DNA from: Scylla paramamosain
Lineage: Eukaryota; Arthropoda; Malacostraca; Decapoda; Portunidae
Reading direction: 5' to 3'
NCBI RefSeq assembly: GCF_035594125.1
Contig: NC_087151.1
Coordinates: 24,017,021-24,081,020 of the forward strand
Length of the DNA stretch: 64,000 nt
The translations under genes were made by a program, and so were the position numbers. Positions 1-17,865 of the stretch are shown in pieces; within the stretch, counting starts at the first letter, position 1, and each line of letters starts with the position of its first letter. The notes beneath the pieces are model-generated. The model made no database searches. It saw only the letters and a program-made list of their open reading frames with translations, and was not told the origin of the DNA.

Positions 1-5663
<5,663 letters not shown>

Positions 5664-7672
5664 TCCAAATCTTGATGTTGTTTTTATGTGCGCAGTGACT
5701 TAACCTGCTCTCGCGCCCACGCTATCGAATCTTCAGAGTTTTATACTGTCTGGCTACGACTACAGAGTCACTCTCAAACTAAATTTATCTGTGCTGTATT
5801 CCTCTCACCTATCTCCTCTGACAATAAGAAAATTCTTTGCCTGCATTATTTTCAAAGTGGAGCACATTATTTCTTCCCATTTACAGAGATCACCATTATT
5901 TGAGTCTTCAGTGTTACCTCCAGCTTTGGCTTTCCTCTCACTTCACTGACCATCCTGGTGAAGTAGCCTTCAGTTATGCTCCTTGACCTAGTGTAATTGG
6001 TGCAACATCCTAGCTGTATTTCTCGCCGTCCTCGAGATACGCCAGGTATTCTTGACATTTTCATTACCTCTAATCCTTCTGCTTATGCTGTTACCATCTC
6101 TTCTCAATTGAGCTCTTCCGATTACAATTTCATATCTGTATCTTGTCCAGTCGCTCCAATCCTTCTTTTGGATCACCCTAAGCGGAGGTGCCTCTGGCGT
6201 TTTCCCTCTGTTAGTTTGAACGACCTGAGGAGGTATTTTGCTGATTTTTCTTGGAAGGACTACTGCATCCATGTCAGAGACCCGTATCTAAAGTTTTTGA
6301 ATCTACCTTCAACAGGGAGATTATTAAACATATATCTCTTGACAAACTTCTATCTAATCGCCAGTTTCGGTTCCGTCAAGGCCGCTCTACTGGTGATCTG
6401 GCTTTCCTTATTGAATCTCGGTCATCCTCTTTGATAGATTTTGGTAAAACTTTTGCTGTTGCCTTATACATATTATTTTCTTTTTTAATAGAGTCTGGCC
6501 TAAAACTTTGATTTCCAAACTACCCACCTACAGCTTCTATTCTTCTCTCTGTATCTTCATCACAAGTTTCCTTTCTGACCGTTCTATTGCTCCTGTGGTA
6601 GACGGTCACTGTTCTTCTAAATCTATTAACAGAGGTGTTCCTAAGTGTACTGTCCTGTCACCCACTGTCATCCCATTACTCATTAACGATCTTCTAAACC
6701 AAACATATTATCCTATCCAATCCAACGCTGATGATACCACCCTGCATTTTTCCACTTCTTTTTATAGACGTTCAACCCTTCCGGAAGTAAACAGTTCACG
6801 CAAGGATGCCTAACTTTCGATCTCTCTAAAATTTCTGATTAATTGTTTGCAATAATTGTTTAATGCCTTAAAAACTCAATTCCTCCACCAATCAACTCAA
6901 CACAACCTTCCAGACAACTATCCTCTTTTGTATAAAGACAATCAATTGTTTATCTCTTCTACACTGAACATGTTTTTTTTTTTTTTTTTAATAACCTAAA
7001 CTAGAAACTTCAAAATTCATCTCCAGCTAAAAACGCTTCTTTGAAGTTAGGTGTTCTGAGACTTCTACGACAATTTTTCTCATCCCCCCAGCTGCTAAGC
7101 CTTTACAAGGTCCTTATCCGTCCATGCATGGAATATGCTTCACATGTTTGGAGGATTCCACTCATACGGCTATTTTAGACAGAGTGGAATCAAAAGATTT
7201 TCGTATCATCAACTCTCATCTAACTGACTGGCATCACCTTCTTTCTCACCGACGCAATGTTAAATCTTTAGCTACCCTCTACCGCTATTTTCATGCTAAC
7301 TGATCTTCTGATCTTGCTAACTACATGCCTCCCCTCCGCCTGCGGCCTCTCTGCACAAGACTTTCTTCTTTCTCTCACCCCTATTCTGTCCATCTCTCTA
7401 ATGCAAGAGTTAACCAGTATTCTCAATCATTAATTCCTTTCTCTGGTAAAGTTTGGAACTCCATGCCTGATTATGTGTTTCCACCTTCCTATAAATTGAA
7501 TTCTTTCAAGACACTTATCATTTAAGACACTTATGCATTTTTGACTGCCGCTTCGGAACCTGTTCAGGGACCATTGTCTCAGCGGGTTATTTATTTATTT
7601 TTTCTATTTATTTTGTATATATTTTTTTCTTGGTAAGGGGATTTTTATTGCCCTTGGCCTGTGTGCCTACAT
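5664..7672 (+). pseudogene. Non-LTR retrotransposon remnant RT1 (endonuclease + reverse transcriptase, decayed)
   Basis: This is a broken LINE-type element inserted in satellite. Translated pieces in order are endonuclease parts (5688-5903, and 5997-6290 with an SSDYNFIS stretch where SDHN-type residues normally lie) and reverse transcriptase parts. The latter include [12 protein letters not shown] near 6380-6410, GVPKCTVLSPT near 6630 and NADDTTLHF near 6725-6755. A C-terminal region follows at 7120-7525. The catalytic YADD has become NADD and GVPQGS has become GVPKCT. Frames shift repeatedly, and a TGA near 7303 is absent from the A2 copy. Fusion of RDPYL to KVFES near 6290 marks an internal deletion of about 740 bp relative to 41025-43773. 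A flanking AAAAACSTGT-type repeat of about 15 bp (5647-5663 and 7673-7688) looks like an eroded target-site duplication. The family resembles the Jockey/CR1 superfamily; the exact clade is unsure. Confidence 0.85.
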
Positions 7673-10046
7673 AAAAACGTGTTTTTAAGTTTCTTAGCTA
7701 CCAAAACGCAAAAAAAAAAAAAAAAACGTAGCCTATATAAAGAAACGAAAAGACATCCATCACAAACTTGTAATATGAGTGTTTTTGATGTCCTAAGGTA
7801 TCAGAAAGATAAAACACGTTAATAGTACATTATACTGCGAAACAGACCAACATTACCAAAAACGTTTACTATGACTCTTATTCACCATTTTAAGTACCAA
7901 AATGCATATAAAGAGACCTATATGAAAGAACAAAACTACATTATCAAAGTGCTTGCAAAGCACACTATATTGGAAATGAAAACAACTTTATCAAAAACGA
8001 GATTTTTGAGGTATCAAAACGCTAAAACGCAAGCACAACACCTTTTATAAAGAAACGGAAACACTTTATATAAAAAAAAATGTATTTTTGAGTGTTTTTG
8101 AGCTTTTTACGTACCTAAACACACTTTCTGAGGAAACAAAACGACATTACCTAAAACATGTGTTTTGAGTTATTTTTATTTTATTTTATTAGGTAACAAC
8201 ACGTCAAAATAAATGCAAAGTAGACAGCATAAGGAAACTAAACGTTATTACCACAAATGTCTCCGATGTGTGTTTTTAAGGTTCTTAGTTGCTGAAACAC
8301 TAAAACACATAAATATTACTCTGTATTTTAGAAACAATATCTTTATCAAAAATGTGTATTATGAGTGTGATTCACCATGTTAAATACCAAAATGCCAAAA
8401 TGCATTCAAGTAACCCTTTTTGAAGAAACAGAGAAATATTTCCAAAAACGTGTGCTTTAAGTATTTTTCAGTTTCTCAGGTACCAAAATGCGGAAACACA
8501 TGCAAAGTAGGCAATGTATGGAAATTAAATTATATAATCACAAAAGTGTGTTATCAGTGTTTTTGATGTTCTTATGTATCAGAACGCTAAAACACGTGAA
8601 TAGTACTCTATATTGAGAGAGATATTAATATTACCAAAAAAAACGTGCATTATGAGTCTTATTCACCATGTTAGATACCAAAACGCCAAAATGAATAAAA
8701 AAGAAATTTATATGAAGAACCTGAACTACTTTACCAAAAAATATGTATTATAAATGTTTTTGAATTTGCTAGGTATTAAAACGGCAAAATGCATGCAAAG
8801 CACTCTATATTTGAAAATAAAATAACATTACCGAAAAACGTGGGTTTTCATGGTTTTCAACTGTTTACGTGCCGAAACGCTAAAACGCATTCAAAACATA
8901 AGACTCATGTATGGAGAAATCGAACAACTTCATTTTAAATGTATTTTTAGTGATTTTTGAGCTTTTTAGGTAACAAAACCCCAAAAAGAAAACAAAACAC
9001 TCTATATACAATAATGAGATGACAGTTCCAGAAACGTGTCATTTGCGTGTTTTTGAGCATATCAGCCACGAAAACACTAAAAAGCATGGAAAACACCCGA
9101 TATAAGAAAATTAAAGAATATTACCAAAATCGTGTATTTTGATGGTTATTAAGCTTGTAACATACCAAAACTCTAAAATGGAAGCAAAAATACACTTCCT
9201 GGTGAAAAAGAACATTACAAAAAACGGATGTTTTGAGTCTGTTTGAATTTATCAAAACGCCAAAACACATGATAATATGCTAATATGTGGATACAATGAT
9301 ATTATTACAAACGTATTTGACAAGTGTTTTTAAGGTTCAGTGGTGCTGAAACGCTAAAACATGTTAATATTACTTTATGTTTAGTAACAGAATGTAATTA
9401 ACAAAAATGTGCATTATGAGTCTTATTTACCGTGTTAGGCACTGAAACGACAAAATACATAAAAAGAAATCTATATGAAGAAACTGAACTACAATACCAA
9501 TAACCTGTATTATGAATAGTAGGTACCAAAACGCCAAAGTGCATACAAAGCACACGAAGTTAGAAAAGAAAACATCACCAAAAAAGTGTCTTTTTAGTGT
9601 TTTCAAACTAGTTACGTACCAAAACACTAAAACGCACGCACGCAAAAAAATAAAAATAAATAAATAAATAAATAATTAAATAAATAAAATGTATAAAACA
9701 GAACAACTTCATTAAAAGAGTGTATTTTAAGTGTTTTTTTTTTTCGTCTTCTTAGATACCAAACCTACAAAATGCATGGAAAGCATCCTATATCGGGTAA
9801 TGAAACAACATTACCAGAAACCTGTCATTTTCTTGTTTTGAGCATACAAGGCACCAAAAAGCTAAAAGCATGGAAAACATCTCATTTGGGAAAACTAAAC
9901 ATTACTAACAAATCATGTATTTTAAATTTTTTTGAGCCTCTTACGTACCAAAACTCTAAAATACATGTAAAACACCATTTCTGGAGTAACAGAACAATAT
10001 TACCAAAAAACTTGTTTAGGGTGTTTTCGAGTTTATTAGGTATTAG
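7673..10046 (+). repeat. Satellite block S2
   Basis: The same ~96-bp satellite resumes after the retrotransposon, in A-rich orientation. The GATGT(T/C)CT(T/A) type monomer recurs near 7786 and 8565. Short A-rich insertions such as (AAAT)n at about 9645-9690 are present. No gene is seen. Confidence 0.9.
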
Positions 10047-10270
10047 GCGGCCATGACTGAACCCATACTGGCGATCACATGTATGGGCGTGAAATGATAG
10101 ATGTTAAGAATCTTCCTATTCAGGATATATTCAAAACTTCAGAGGGGCAGGAAATTAAAGCAATAGTGCAGTAGTTTAAGAGGATAAAGCAGACACCTTT
10201 TTTACACTCTATTCTCGAACGCTAAAGACAACAGCCTCGCATGCAAAACACCGCTTAATAGAAAAAAAAA
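10047..10270 (-). repeat. 224-bp patch copied from 18534-18758 at the A1/B1 junction
   Basis: The bases from GCGGCCATGACTGAACCCAT to the A-run near 10270 match 18534-18758 with about six differences. They contain minus-strand reverse-transcriptase remnant (SKVFE...LL-QYG region) and the first ~40 bp of adjoining satellite. They sit exactly where A1 stops matching A2, and are followed directly by plus-strand retrotransposon sequence. This looks like filler DNA at a rearrangement breakpoint. Confidence 0.85.
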
Positions 10271-12208
10271 TTCCATGGAGAAATCAATGTTCACCACCAG
10301 CTTTGGCTTTCCTCTCCCTTCACTGACCATCCTGGTGAACTAGCCTTCAATTTGCTATCCTCCACGACCTAGAGCAATTGGGGCAACACCCTACTCGTAT
10401 TCCTGACCGTTTTGGAGATACGCCAAACATTCTTCACCTTTTCCTCACCTCTAATCCTTCTCCATATGCTGTCACCCTCTCTTCTCCGTTGGGCTCCTCC
10501 GATCAAAATCTCATATCTGTATCTTGTCCTATCCCTCCAATCTCTCCTCAGGATCCCCCTAAGCGAAGGTACCTCTGGCGTTTTGCCTCTGCTAGTTGGG
10601 GAACCTGAGGAGGTATTTTGCTGATTTTCCTTGGAATGACTACTGCTTCCGTATCAGAGACCCATCTTTGTGTGCCGAGCGCATAACAGAGGTGATAGTG
10701 TCTGTCATGGGGGCATACTTTCCTCACTCTTTTTCTCGACCTAAACTTTCCAAACCTATACATGATAGATAGGTGGCCCACAAAAGGTACTTAAGCCTTA
10801 TATCACCAGAATCTCATGCACTTTATATTTCTGCCCAGAACCATGCCAAGTCTGTTCTCCAACTACCCAAAAATACTCCTTCATTAACAGAAAGTGTCAA
10901 AATCTTTCAAAATCTAACTCCCCTCGAGACTTCTGCCATCTAGCCCAAAATATATCCAATAACTTTGCTTCTTCTTCTTTCCCTCCTTAATTTCAACCGG
11001 ATGGCACCACTGCTATCACATCTATCTCTAAAGCTGATCTCTTCACTCAAACCTTTGCTAAAAACTATACCTTGGACGATTCATGGCTAGTTCCTCCCTC
11101 TCCTCCATCCTCTGACTACTTCATGCTTCACATTGAAATTCTTCGCAATGATGTTTTCCATGCTGGCCTAAACCCTTAGAAGGCCTATGGACCTGATGGG
11201 GTCCCTCCTATTGTTCTCCGAAAGTGTGCCTCCGTGCTTGCACCTTGCCTCGTCAAACTCTATCAGCTCTGTCTGTCAACATCTAACTTTAATTCTTGCT
11301 GGAAATTTGTCTACATTCAGCTTGTTCCTAAAAAGGGTGACTGTTGTAATCCCTCAAACTGCCGTCTTATTGTTTTAATTCCCTGCCTATCTAAAGTTTT
11401 TGAACAGGAAGATTCTTAAACAACCTTCTATCTGATCGCCAGTATGGGTTCAGTCAAGGCCGCTCTACTGGTGATCTAACTTTCTTTACTGAGTCTTGGT
11501 CATCCTCTTTTAGAGATTTTGGTGAAACTCTTGCTGTTGCCTTGCATATATGAAAAGCTTTTGATAGAATTTGGCACAAAGCTTTTATTTCCAAACTATC
11601 CTTCTACGGTTTCTATCGTTCTCTCTGTAACTTCATCTTAAGTTTCCTTTCTGACCGTTCTATTGCTGCTGTGGTAGACGGTGACTGTTCTTCTCCTAAA
11701 TCTATTAACAGTGGTGTTCCTAAGGGTTCTGTCTTATCACCCACTCTCTCCTTATTATTCATCAATGACCTTCTAAACCAAACTTCTTGTCCTATCCTCT
11801 CCTACGCTGATGATACCACCCTGCACTTTTCCACGTCTTTTCATAGACGTCCAACACTTCAGGACGTAAACGTTTCACGCAGGGAAGCCACAGAACGCCT
11901 GGCTACTGATCTTTTTTTTAAATTTCCGATTCGGGCAGAACAAACTTGGTATTGTTCAATGCCTCAAAAACTAAATTCCTTCAATCAACTCGACACAACC
12001 TTTCAGACAACTATCCCCACTTCTTCAGTGACACTTAACTGTCCCCCCTTCTACACTGAACATTCTCGGTCTGTCCTTTACTTATAATCTGAAGTGGAAA
12101 CTTCACATCTCATATCTAGCTAAAACACCTTCTATGAAGTTAGGTGTTCTGAGACGTCTCTGCCAGTTTTTTTTTTTTTTTTCTTTTTCTATCCCCCCAG
12201 CTGCTAGG
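10271..12208 (+). pseudogene. Non-LTR retrotransposon remnant RT2
   Basis: This remnant belongs to the same family as RT1 but keeps different parts. It starts abruptly inside the endonuclease ([17 protein letters not shown] near 10380; [11 protein letters not shown] near 10500). It then continues through the linker and into reverse transcriptase: AYGPDGVPPIVLRKCAS near 11180, SVLSPTLSLLFINDLL near 11725, and YADDTTLHFSTSF near 11805-11840 with an intact catalytic YADD. GVPKGS stands where GVPQGS is usual. Several frameshifts and stops break the frame, including a TGA in the DISKAFDR region near 11552. It is cut off near 12208, just before the C-terminal domain, where minus-oriented satellite begins. 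It is not functional. Confidence 0.85.
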
Positions 12209-13290
12209 TTGCTTTCTAAGCATTTTAGCGTTTTGTTGCCTAAAACACTAAAAAGACACTTTTCTGGTAACGTTTCCTTTCCCCATATAAAGTGAAATCA
12301 CTTTATATTGGGTATATAGGTATTTTGGTGTTTTGGTACCTCACATTGTGAAAAATGCCTAAATACACGCTTTTGGTAATGTTGATCAGTTTCTACATAT
12401 GGATTGTTATTTACGCGTTTTAGGATATTAGTACCTGAGAAGGTCAAAAACAATAATACACGTTTCAGGTAATGTCGTTTTGTTTCACAATATAAACACA
12501 CATTTTTGGTAATGTTATTCTGTTTCTCCACAATGGATGTTTAATATGTATTTTAGCGATCTGATACATAAGAAGCTCAAAACCACTCAAAAGGCACGCT
12601 TTTCGTAATGTGCTTATGTATTCCAATATAGAGTGCTTTCCATGCATTATAGCATTTTGATGCCTAACGAGCTCATAAACACTCTAAAGAAATGTTTCTT
12701 GTAATGTCATTTCATTTCCCCATACAGAGTGCTTTAAATGCATTTTGTCCCTTTGGTACCTAACAATGTGAAAAAAGAATAATTCAAAATAAGCGTTTTT
12801 GATAATGTAGTTTTGTTTCACCATATAGGGTACTATTAACACATTTTAGAGTTTTGGTAGTTAAATAGCTCAAAAACACACGTTTCTCGTAATGCCCTTT
12901 TGTTTTTCCATAAGGAGTGTTTTGCATCCATTTTGTCGTTTTGATTCAAAACAACGTAAAGAATAAATAAATAAATAAAAAAAATATATTTGTCAATGCT
13001 GTTCTTTCCTAGTAAATAGAAAGTGCTATTCACGCGTTTTACCGGTTTGGTACCTAAGAAATTCAGAAACACTTGTAATACATGTTTCTTGTAATATCGT
13101 ATCGTTTCCCATACAGTGTATTTTTCATGCATTTTGCCTTTTTTTGTTGTAGGTAAGAATCTCAAAAAAACGTTTTTGGTAATGTTTTTGTTTCGCAATA
13201 TTATTTTTTTTGGCATTCGATTTAGCGTTTCAGTACGCAAAAAGCAGTATTGTTTTGTATTCCAATATAAAATAGATTCCATGCTTTTTT
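12209..13290 (-). repeat. Satellite block S3, reversed orientation
   Basis: Here the ~96-bp satellite reads T-rich on the plus strand (GCATTTTAGCGTTTTG and similar), opposite to the blocks on either side in B1 and A1. Its inverted partner is 57036-58125. A frame of about 148 codons (12836-13282, minus) is preserved at similar length in the partner (57043-57495). It consists of satellite monomers and shows no known domain, so I treat it as a chance frame. Confidence 0.88.
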
Positions 13291-13305
13291 AATAACAACA
13301 ACAAC

Positions 13306-13355
<50 letters not shown>

Positions 13356-13460
13356 TAATAGTATTAATAACAACAACAATAAGAAGAAGAAGAAGAAGGA
13401 AAAAAAAAAAAGAAGGAAGAAGAAGAAGAAGAAAAAAAAAAGAAAAGAAAAGAAGAAAAA
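13291..13460 (+). repeat. Compound (AAC)n/(AAT)n/(AAG)n microsatellite
   Basis: Trinucleotide runs change from AAC to AAT to AAG, then to A-rich AAAAG. The inverted counterpart at 56831-57035 has a much longer ATT part, so the array has changed length since duplication. Confidence 0.95.
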
Positions 13461-13790
13461 ACTATATTAAGAATACTACCAATCATAATCATTATAAGAT
13501 ATGGATGAAGAATAATAAAAATAATAATAGCCATGTTCTCTCTTTTTCACTGGAAGGAATTCAAAATACCTGAATTTCCATTTACTGTTAACGGAATAAC
13601 ATAATTACAATTATTATGTATGTATTTTCCTAACACAAGTCATCTCTACTTGCTGGAAACGTGTAAGACGATAAGTTGTGCCAATGCGAAGCTAACTTAC
13701 AAAAATAATAAATAATAAATAAATAAATAAAGTAAATAAATAAAGCTCTAGTAAGTAAGTCAAATGCGGAAAACACTTTCATGCCTACCT

Positions 13791-13793
<3 letters not shown>
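13461..13793. other. Unique spacer, no gene seen
   Basis: This is AT-rich non-satellite sequence with short AAAT runs near 13706-13745. It is repeated in reverse at 56489-56830 and nowhere else in the window. I see no open frame with recognisable content. Confidence 0.7.

Positions 13794-13872
<79 letters not shown>
13794..13872. repeat. (CT)n microsatellite, ~79 bp
   Basis: A pure CT dinucleotide tract. The inverted copy is the (GA)n tract at 56393-56488, about 96 bp. Confidence 0.98.
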
Positions 13873-13874
<2 letters not shown>

Positions 13875-14100
13875 AAAACTCACCCCCATTACTGATTATG
13901 GGGCCTCGAGACACACAGAGTCAGGGGCAGGAAGAAGGGTCATTCAAGCCACATTCCATGAAATAACGGGCGCAATACATGTCACGATTCAGTGGGGGAC
14001 AGTTCCTCCTGCAACCAGTTATAAGAAACAGTCGTTTGTTGTTATAATTAATTGTCATGTTCTTGCATGCTTGTTGTTGTTGTTGCATAATGTTATGTCA
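13873..14100. other. Unique spacer at the edge of the B1-only insert
   Basis: The sequence has a more balanced base composition. Only its first ~20 bp (CGTCAAAACTCACCC) are shared with the inverted B' copy. From about 13893 onward it has no counterpart in the window. No gene is seen. Confidence 0.6.
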
Positions 14101-14115
14101 TTATTATTATTATTA

Positions 14116-14173
<58 letters not shown>

Positions 14174-14275
14174 TATTATCGTTATTATTATTATTAGTAG
14201 TAGTAGTATTGTTGTTGTTGTTCCTCTTGTTATTATTATTATTATTATTATCATTATAGTTGTAATAACGATAAT
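14101..14275. repeat. (ATT)n/(GTT)n microsatellite
   Basis: ATT triplets with interspersed GTT, AGT and CTT triplets. The poly-Leu frame over it is an artefact. Confidence 0.96.
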
Positions 14276-14344
14276 AATAATTTTAAATTACAATTTTAGT
14301 ATAGTACCTTATCGGCATTATTATTGTCATTATCATCATTAATA

Positions 14345-14354
14345 TGTGTGTGTG

Positions 14355-14434
<80 letters not shown>

Positions 14435-14484
14435 TGTGTATGTGTGTGTGTGTTTGTAATAATAATAATAATAATAATAATAAA
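14345..14484. repeat. (GT)n followed by (AAT)n microsatellite
   Basis: GT dinucleotides run to about 14454 with a few T/C/A interruptions, followed by AAT triplets to about 14484. The AAT run abuts the 3' end of the minus-strand retrotransposon at 14485, so it may be that element's ATT-repeat tail. Confidence 0.95.
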
Positions 14485-16574
14485 CGGTTTATTATTTAGG
14501 CAGTTGACAAACTGAAAATGTACATAGGGGATGGGGAAAAACTTAACATTAATCCTAAAGGTAAGTCTAATCTAGGAGGGAAATACTATTGATTGATGGC
14601 TCGCACCATGGTGGGAATCGCACTGAGTCTGTACCGGTCCGTGCGCGGCGCCTTTAGGGGCGTTATTTTGTTGTGGTGTCTGGTGGCACGGACAGGGCGA
14701 GGCGCGTCGGGCGGCAGCATGTTTCTGAGACGCGGATGATGCATTAGTCCCCTCCCAAACTTCTCCAGAGCCTCTCGGTGCCTGGTGGATATTCTGGACA
14801 GACTCAGGGTGGTCAGGGCTTCTTCATAGGTGGTGTATGCAGGGCCAAGGATGACCCTGCACGCCCTTTTCTGCACACTCTCTAGCTGTAGCTGTTGAGT
14901 GTGTGTGAGGGAGGAGGACCACGCTGGGGAGGCGTACATGAGTTTGGGGAGGATGAAGGTAAGATACACCCCCCTTAACTCATCTGTCGGCGTCCCCAGC
15001 GACCTGAGTCTGCGCAGCATGTACAGCCTGTAGGTAGCTGATCTCACGGTGCTGGCGACATGCTGCTTCCAGGTCAGCTGGTCGTCCACCGTGACTCCGA
15101 GAAGCTTGGCACATTGGACCACCTGGAGGGGGTGAGGGCCCACTGTGAGCCGGGGAGGGGGCACTGGTACAGAGGAGGTACAGAAATGCATCACCACAGT
15201 TTTGCTGTGGTTGATGGTCATCCTGCTCTCCTCTGTCCACGTCTGCAGTCGCTCCAGAATTGCTTACAGTGGCGAGTAGTCCGGGTTCTTGGTGGAAACT
15301 GGGGCGCCCACGGTGCAGTCGTCCACATACTTCCAGCGATGGGGGGTGTCGGTGAGGGCGTCGTTGATGAGGAGGAGGAAGCATAGAGGACCCATCTTGG
15401 TCCCCTGGGGGACTCCACATGTCAGCTGTTGGAAATTAGAGACAGAGCCCTGATAGCGAACGGCCTGACGTCTCCCTGTGAGGAAGTCGGCTAGCCACGC
15501 TATCAGATTAGGAAGGAGACCCAGACCTACTGCCTTGCTGATGACAACAGTGTGATCAACAAGATCAAAGGCTTTTTTGAAGTCCACAAAAGCAACAGCT
15601 AGAGAGGTGTTTCGCTTGTCCAGGTGGCTGTGGATGAATTCAAGGAAGCTGGTCAGGTAATGTGAGGTGGAGGTGGCTTTAATATTTCCGAATTGTCTGA
15701 TATCCACGGTGTTACAAATTTTGGTGTATGCCCAGTCATATACAAAATCTTCACAAATAAGGCTAGGGATGGGGGTGATAGAGACTGGCCTGAGGTCATT
15801 GAGTGACTGAGGACTGGAAGTTTTGGGGATGGGTGTGACGTAAGATGTCTTCCAGTCCGTGGGGCAAGAGTGTTGGGAGAGTGAGGCGTTTATTATGGAG
15901 CATAGCGGTGTTGCTAGCTCTACAGCAAATTCCTTGTAAATTTTTATAGGAAGGTCAGTGGGTGTGGTGGATCTTGGTTTAAATTTAAGTATTCTCTTAA
16001 AAACATCCATCGCCTGGACAGTGTGTGGAGGGGAGGGAGCGGGCAGATAGGCAGGAAGCGGAGTGGTGTGGAGGGGAGGAAAGGTTTGACAGATAGCAGC
16101 AAAGTGATTGTTCATCTCCTGAGCCGCGAGATTAGCAGGAAGGTGTGAGGTGCAAGGAAGAGATGAAGTGTGCTTTTGTAAGCCACACAAAGCTTTGATC
16201 TTAGCGTACCACTGTCTGTTGTTGGTCAGCTTGAGGTGGTGTATCTTGTCTGGGTAATAGCTTGCCTTTGCATTCTTAATCTCCCTGATTACTCTGTTTC
16301 TTAGTTTCCTGTAAAGGACCGGGCAGGAGTGGAACGCCCAGGTCCGCTGACGCATGAGTCTTTTAATGCGGGGCGTCATCCAGGGAGCATCAGACGGGTG
16401 CGTTGTGACGCTCTTGGCTGGGAAGTAGTGGTGGAAGGCTGCTGTGGTAGTGGCGACGTAATTTTGCCATTTTACGTGGACGTCCTCCTCATCCAGCACC
16501 TCGGTCCACGGGTGTTGTGTCACCCACTGCCCAAACTCCCTCATGGCTGAGTCAGGCATGAGGCGGTGGGTCCT
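14485..16574 (-). mobile_element. 5'-truncated non-LTR retrotransposon, second family
   Basis: A minus-strand element of about 2.1 kb, distinct in sequence and GC content from the RT1-RT9 family. Downstream of its coding region is a ~100-bp 3' UTR with an AATAAA-like stretch close to the end, then ATT repeats. The 5' side begins at a (GT)n run (16575-16598), and no endonuclease is present, so it is 5' truncated. It lies wholly in the 3.9-kb part of B1 that is missing from B'. Confidence 0.8.
14586..16559 (-). pseudogene. Reverse transcriptase of second retrotransposon, one in-frame stop
   Basis: A reading frame of 658 codons (counting the break) runs from a Met at 16559 to a stop at 14586. 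It encodes a non-LTR reverse transcriptase preceded by part of the linker region. Visible motifs in order are DLRPVSITPIPS near residue 250, SLAVAFVDFKKAFDLVDH near residue 325, CGVPQGTKMGPLCFLLLIND near residue 385 and YVDDCTVGAP near residue 412, with both catalytic aspartates. A C-terminal region with SKTVVMHF, KLLGVTVDDQLTWK and RRLRSLG follows. A single TAA at 15264-15266 interrupts it just after the YVDD region. The frame is identical on both sides, so this is a nonsense change and not a frameshift. The upstream endonuclease is missing. Having only one lesion suggests a fairly young insertion. The clade was not determined. Confidence 0.85.
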
Positions 16575-16785
16575 GGTGTGTGTGTGTGTGTGTGTGTGCT
16601 ATTTGGTACGGAAGATTTAATAATCGTTTCATTGCAAGAATTGTGTTGTGTTTGCAGTTTTTTTCTTTTTACTCATGTTGTTATTGTCATTTTAAGTTTG
16701 TTGTTGTTTTCTTCGTTAACTATGTTTTATTATTGATGATGACAATGTAGTTGTTAATGATGACGTTCTTTGTTGATACTATTAG

Positions 16786-16833
<48 letters not shown>

Positions 16834-16894
16834 CTTCGTCGTTGTTGATGTTGTCGTTGATGTTGTTGTTTTTTTGTTTTATTTATTTTTTTTT
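16575..16894. repeat. Microsatellite-rich spacer: (GT)n and (GTT)n
   Basis: A (GT)12-like run lies at 16575-16598 and (GTT)n at about 16785-16832, with decayed GTT/GTC triplets to 16870. AT-rich filler lies between them. The poly-Val and poly-Gln frames are artefacts. Confidence 0.9.

Positions 16895-17865
<971 letters not shown>

Noticed and set aside
12836..13282. 148-codon frame retained at similar length (150 codons) in the mirrored copy 57043-57495
   Set aside because: Made of satellite monomers; the two copies are recent duplicates, so retention is no sign of selection. No domain or start context supports a gene.
14071..14259. Poly-Leu, poly-Val and poly-Gln frames (also 16751-17033 and 56748-57095)
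   Set aside because: Translations of (ATT)n and (GTT)n microsatellites, not proteins.
15060..15386. Plus-strand frames opposite the second reverse transcriptase (also 47419-47823, 50065-50382 and others opposite the CR1 element)
   Set aside because: Antisense shadows of real retrotransposon coding regions.
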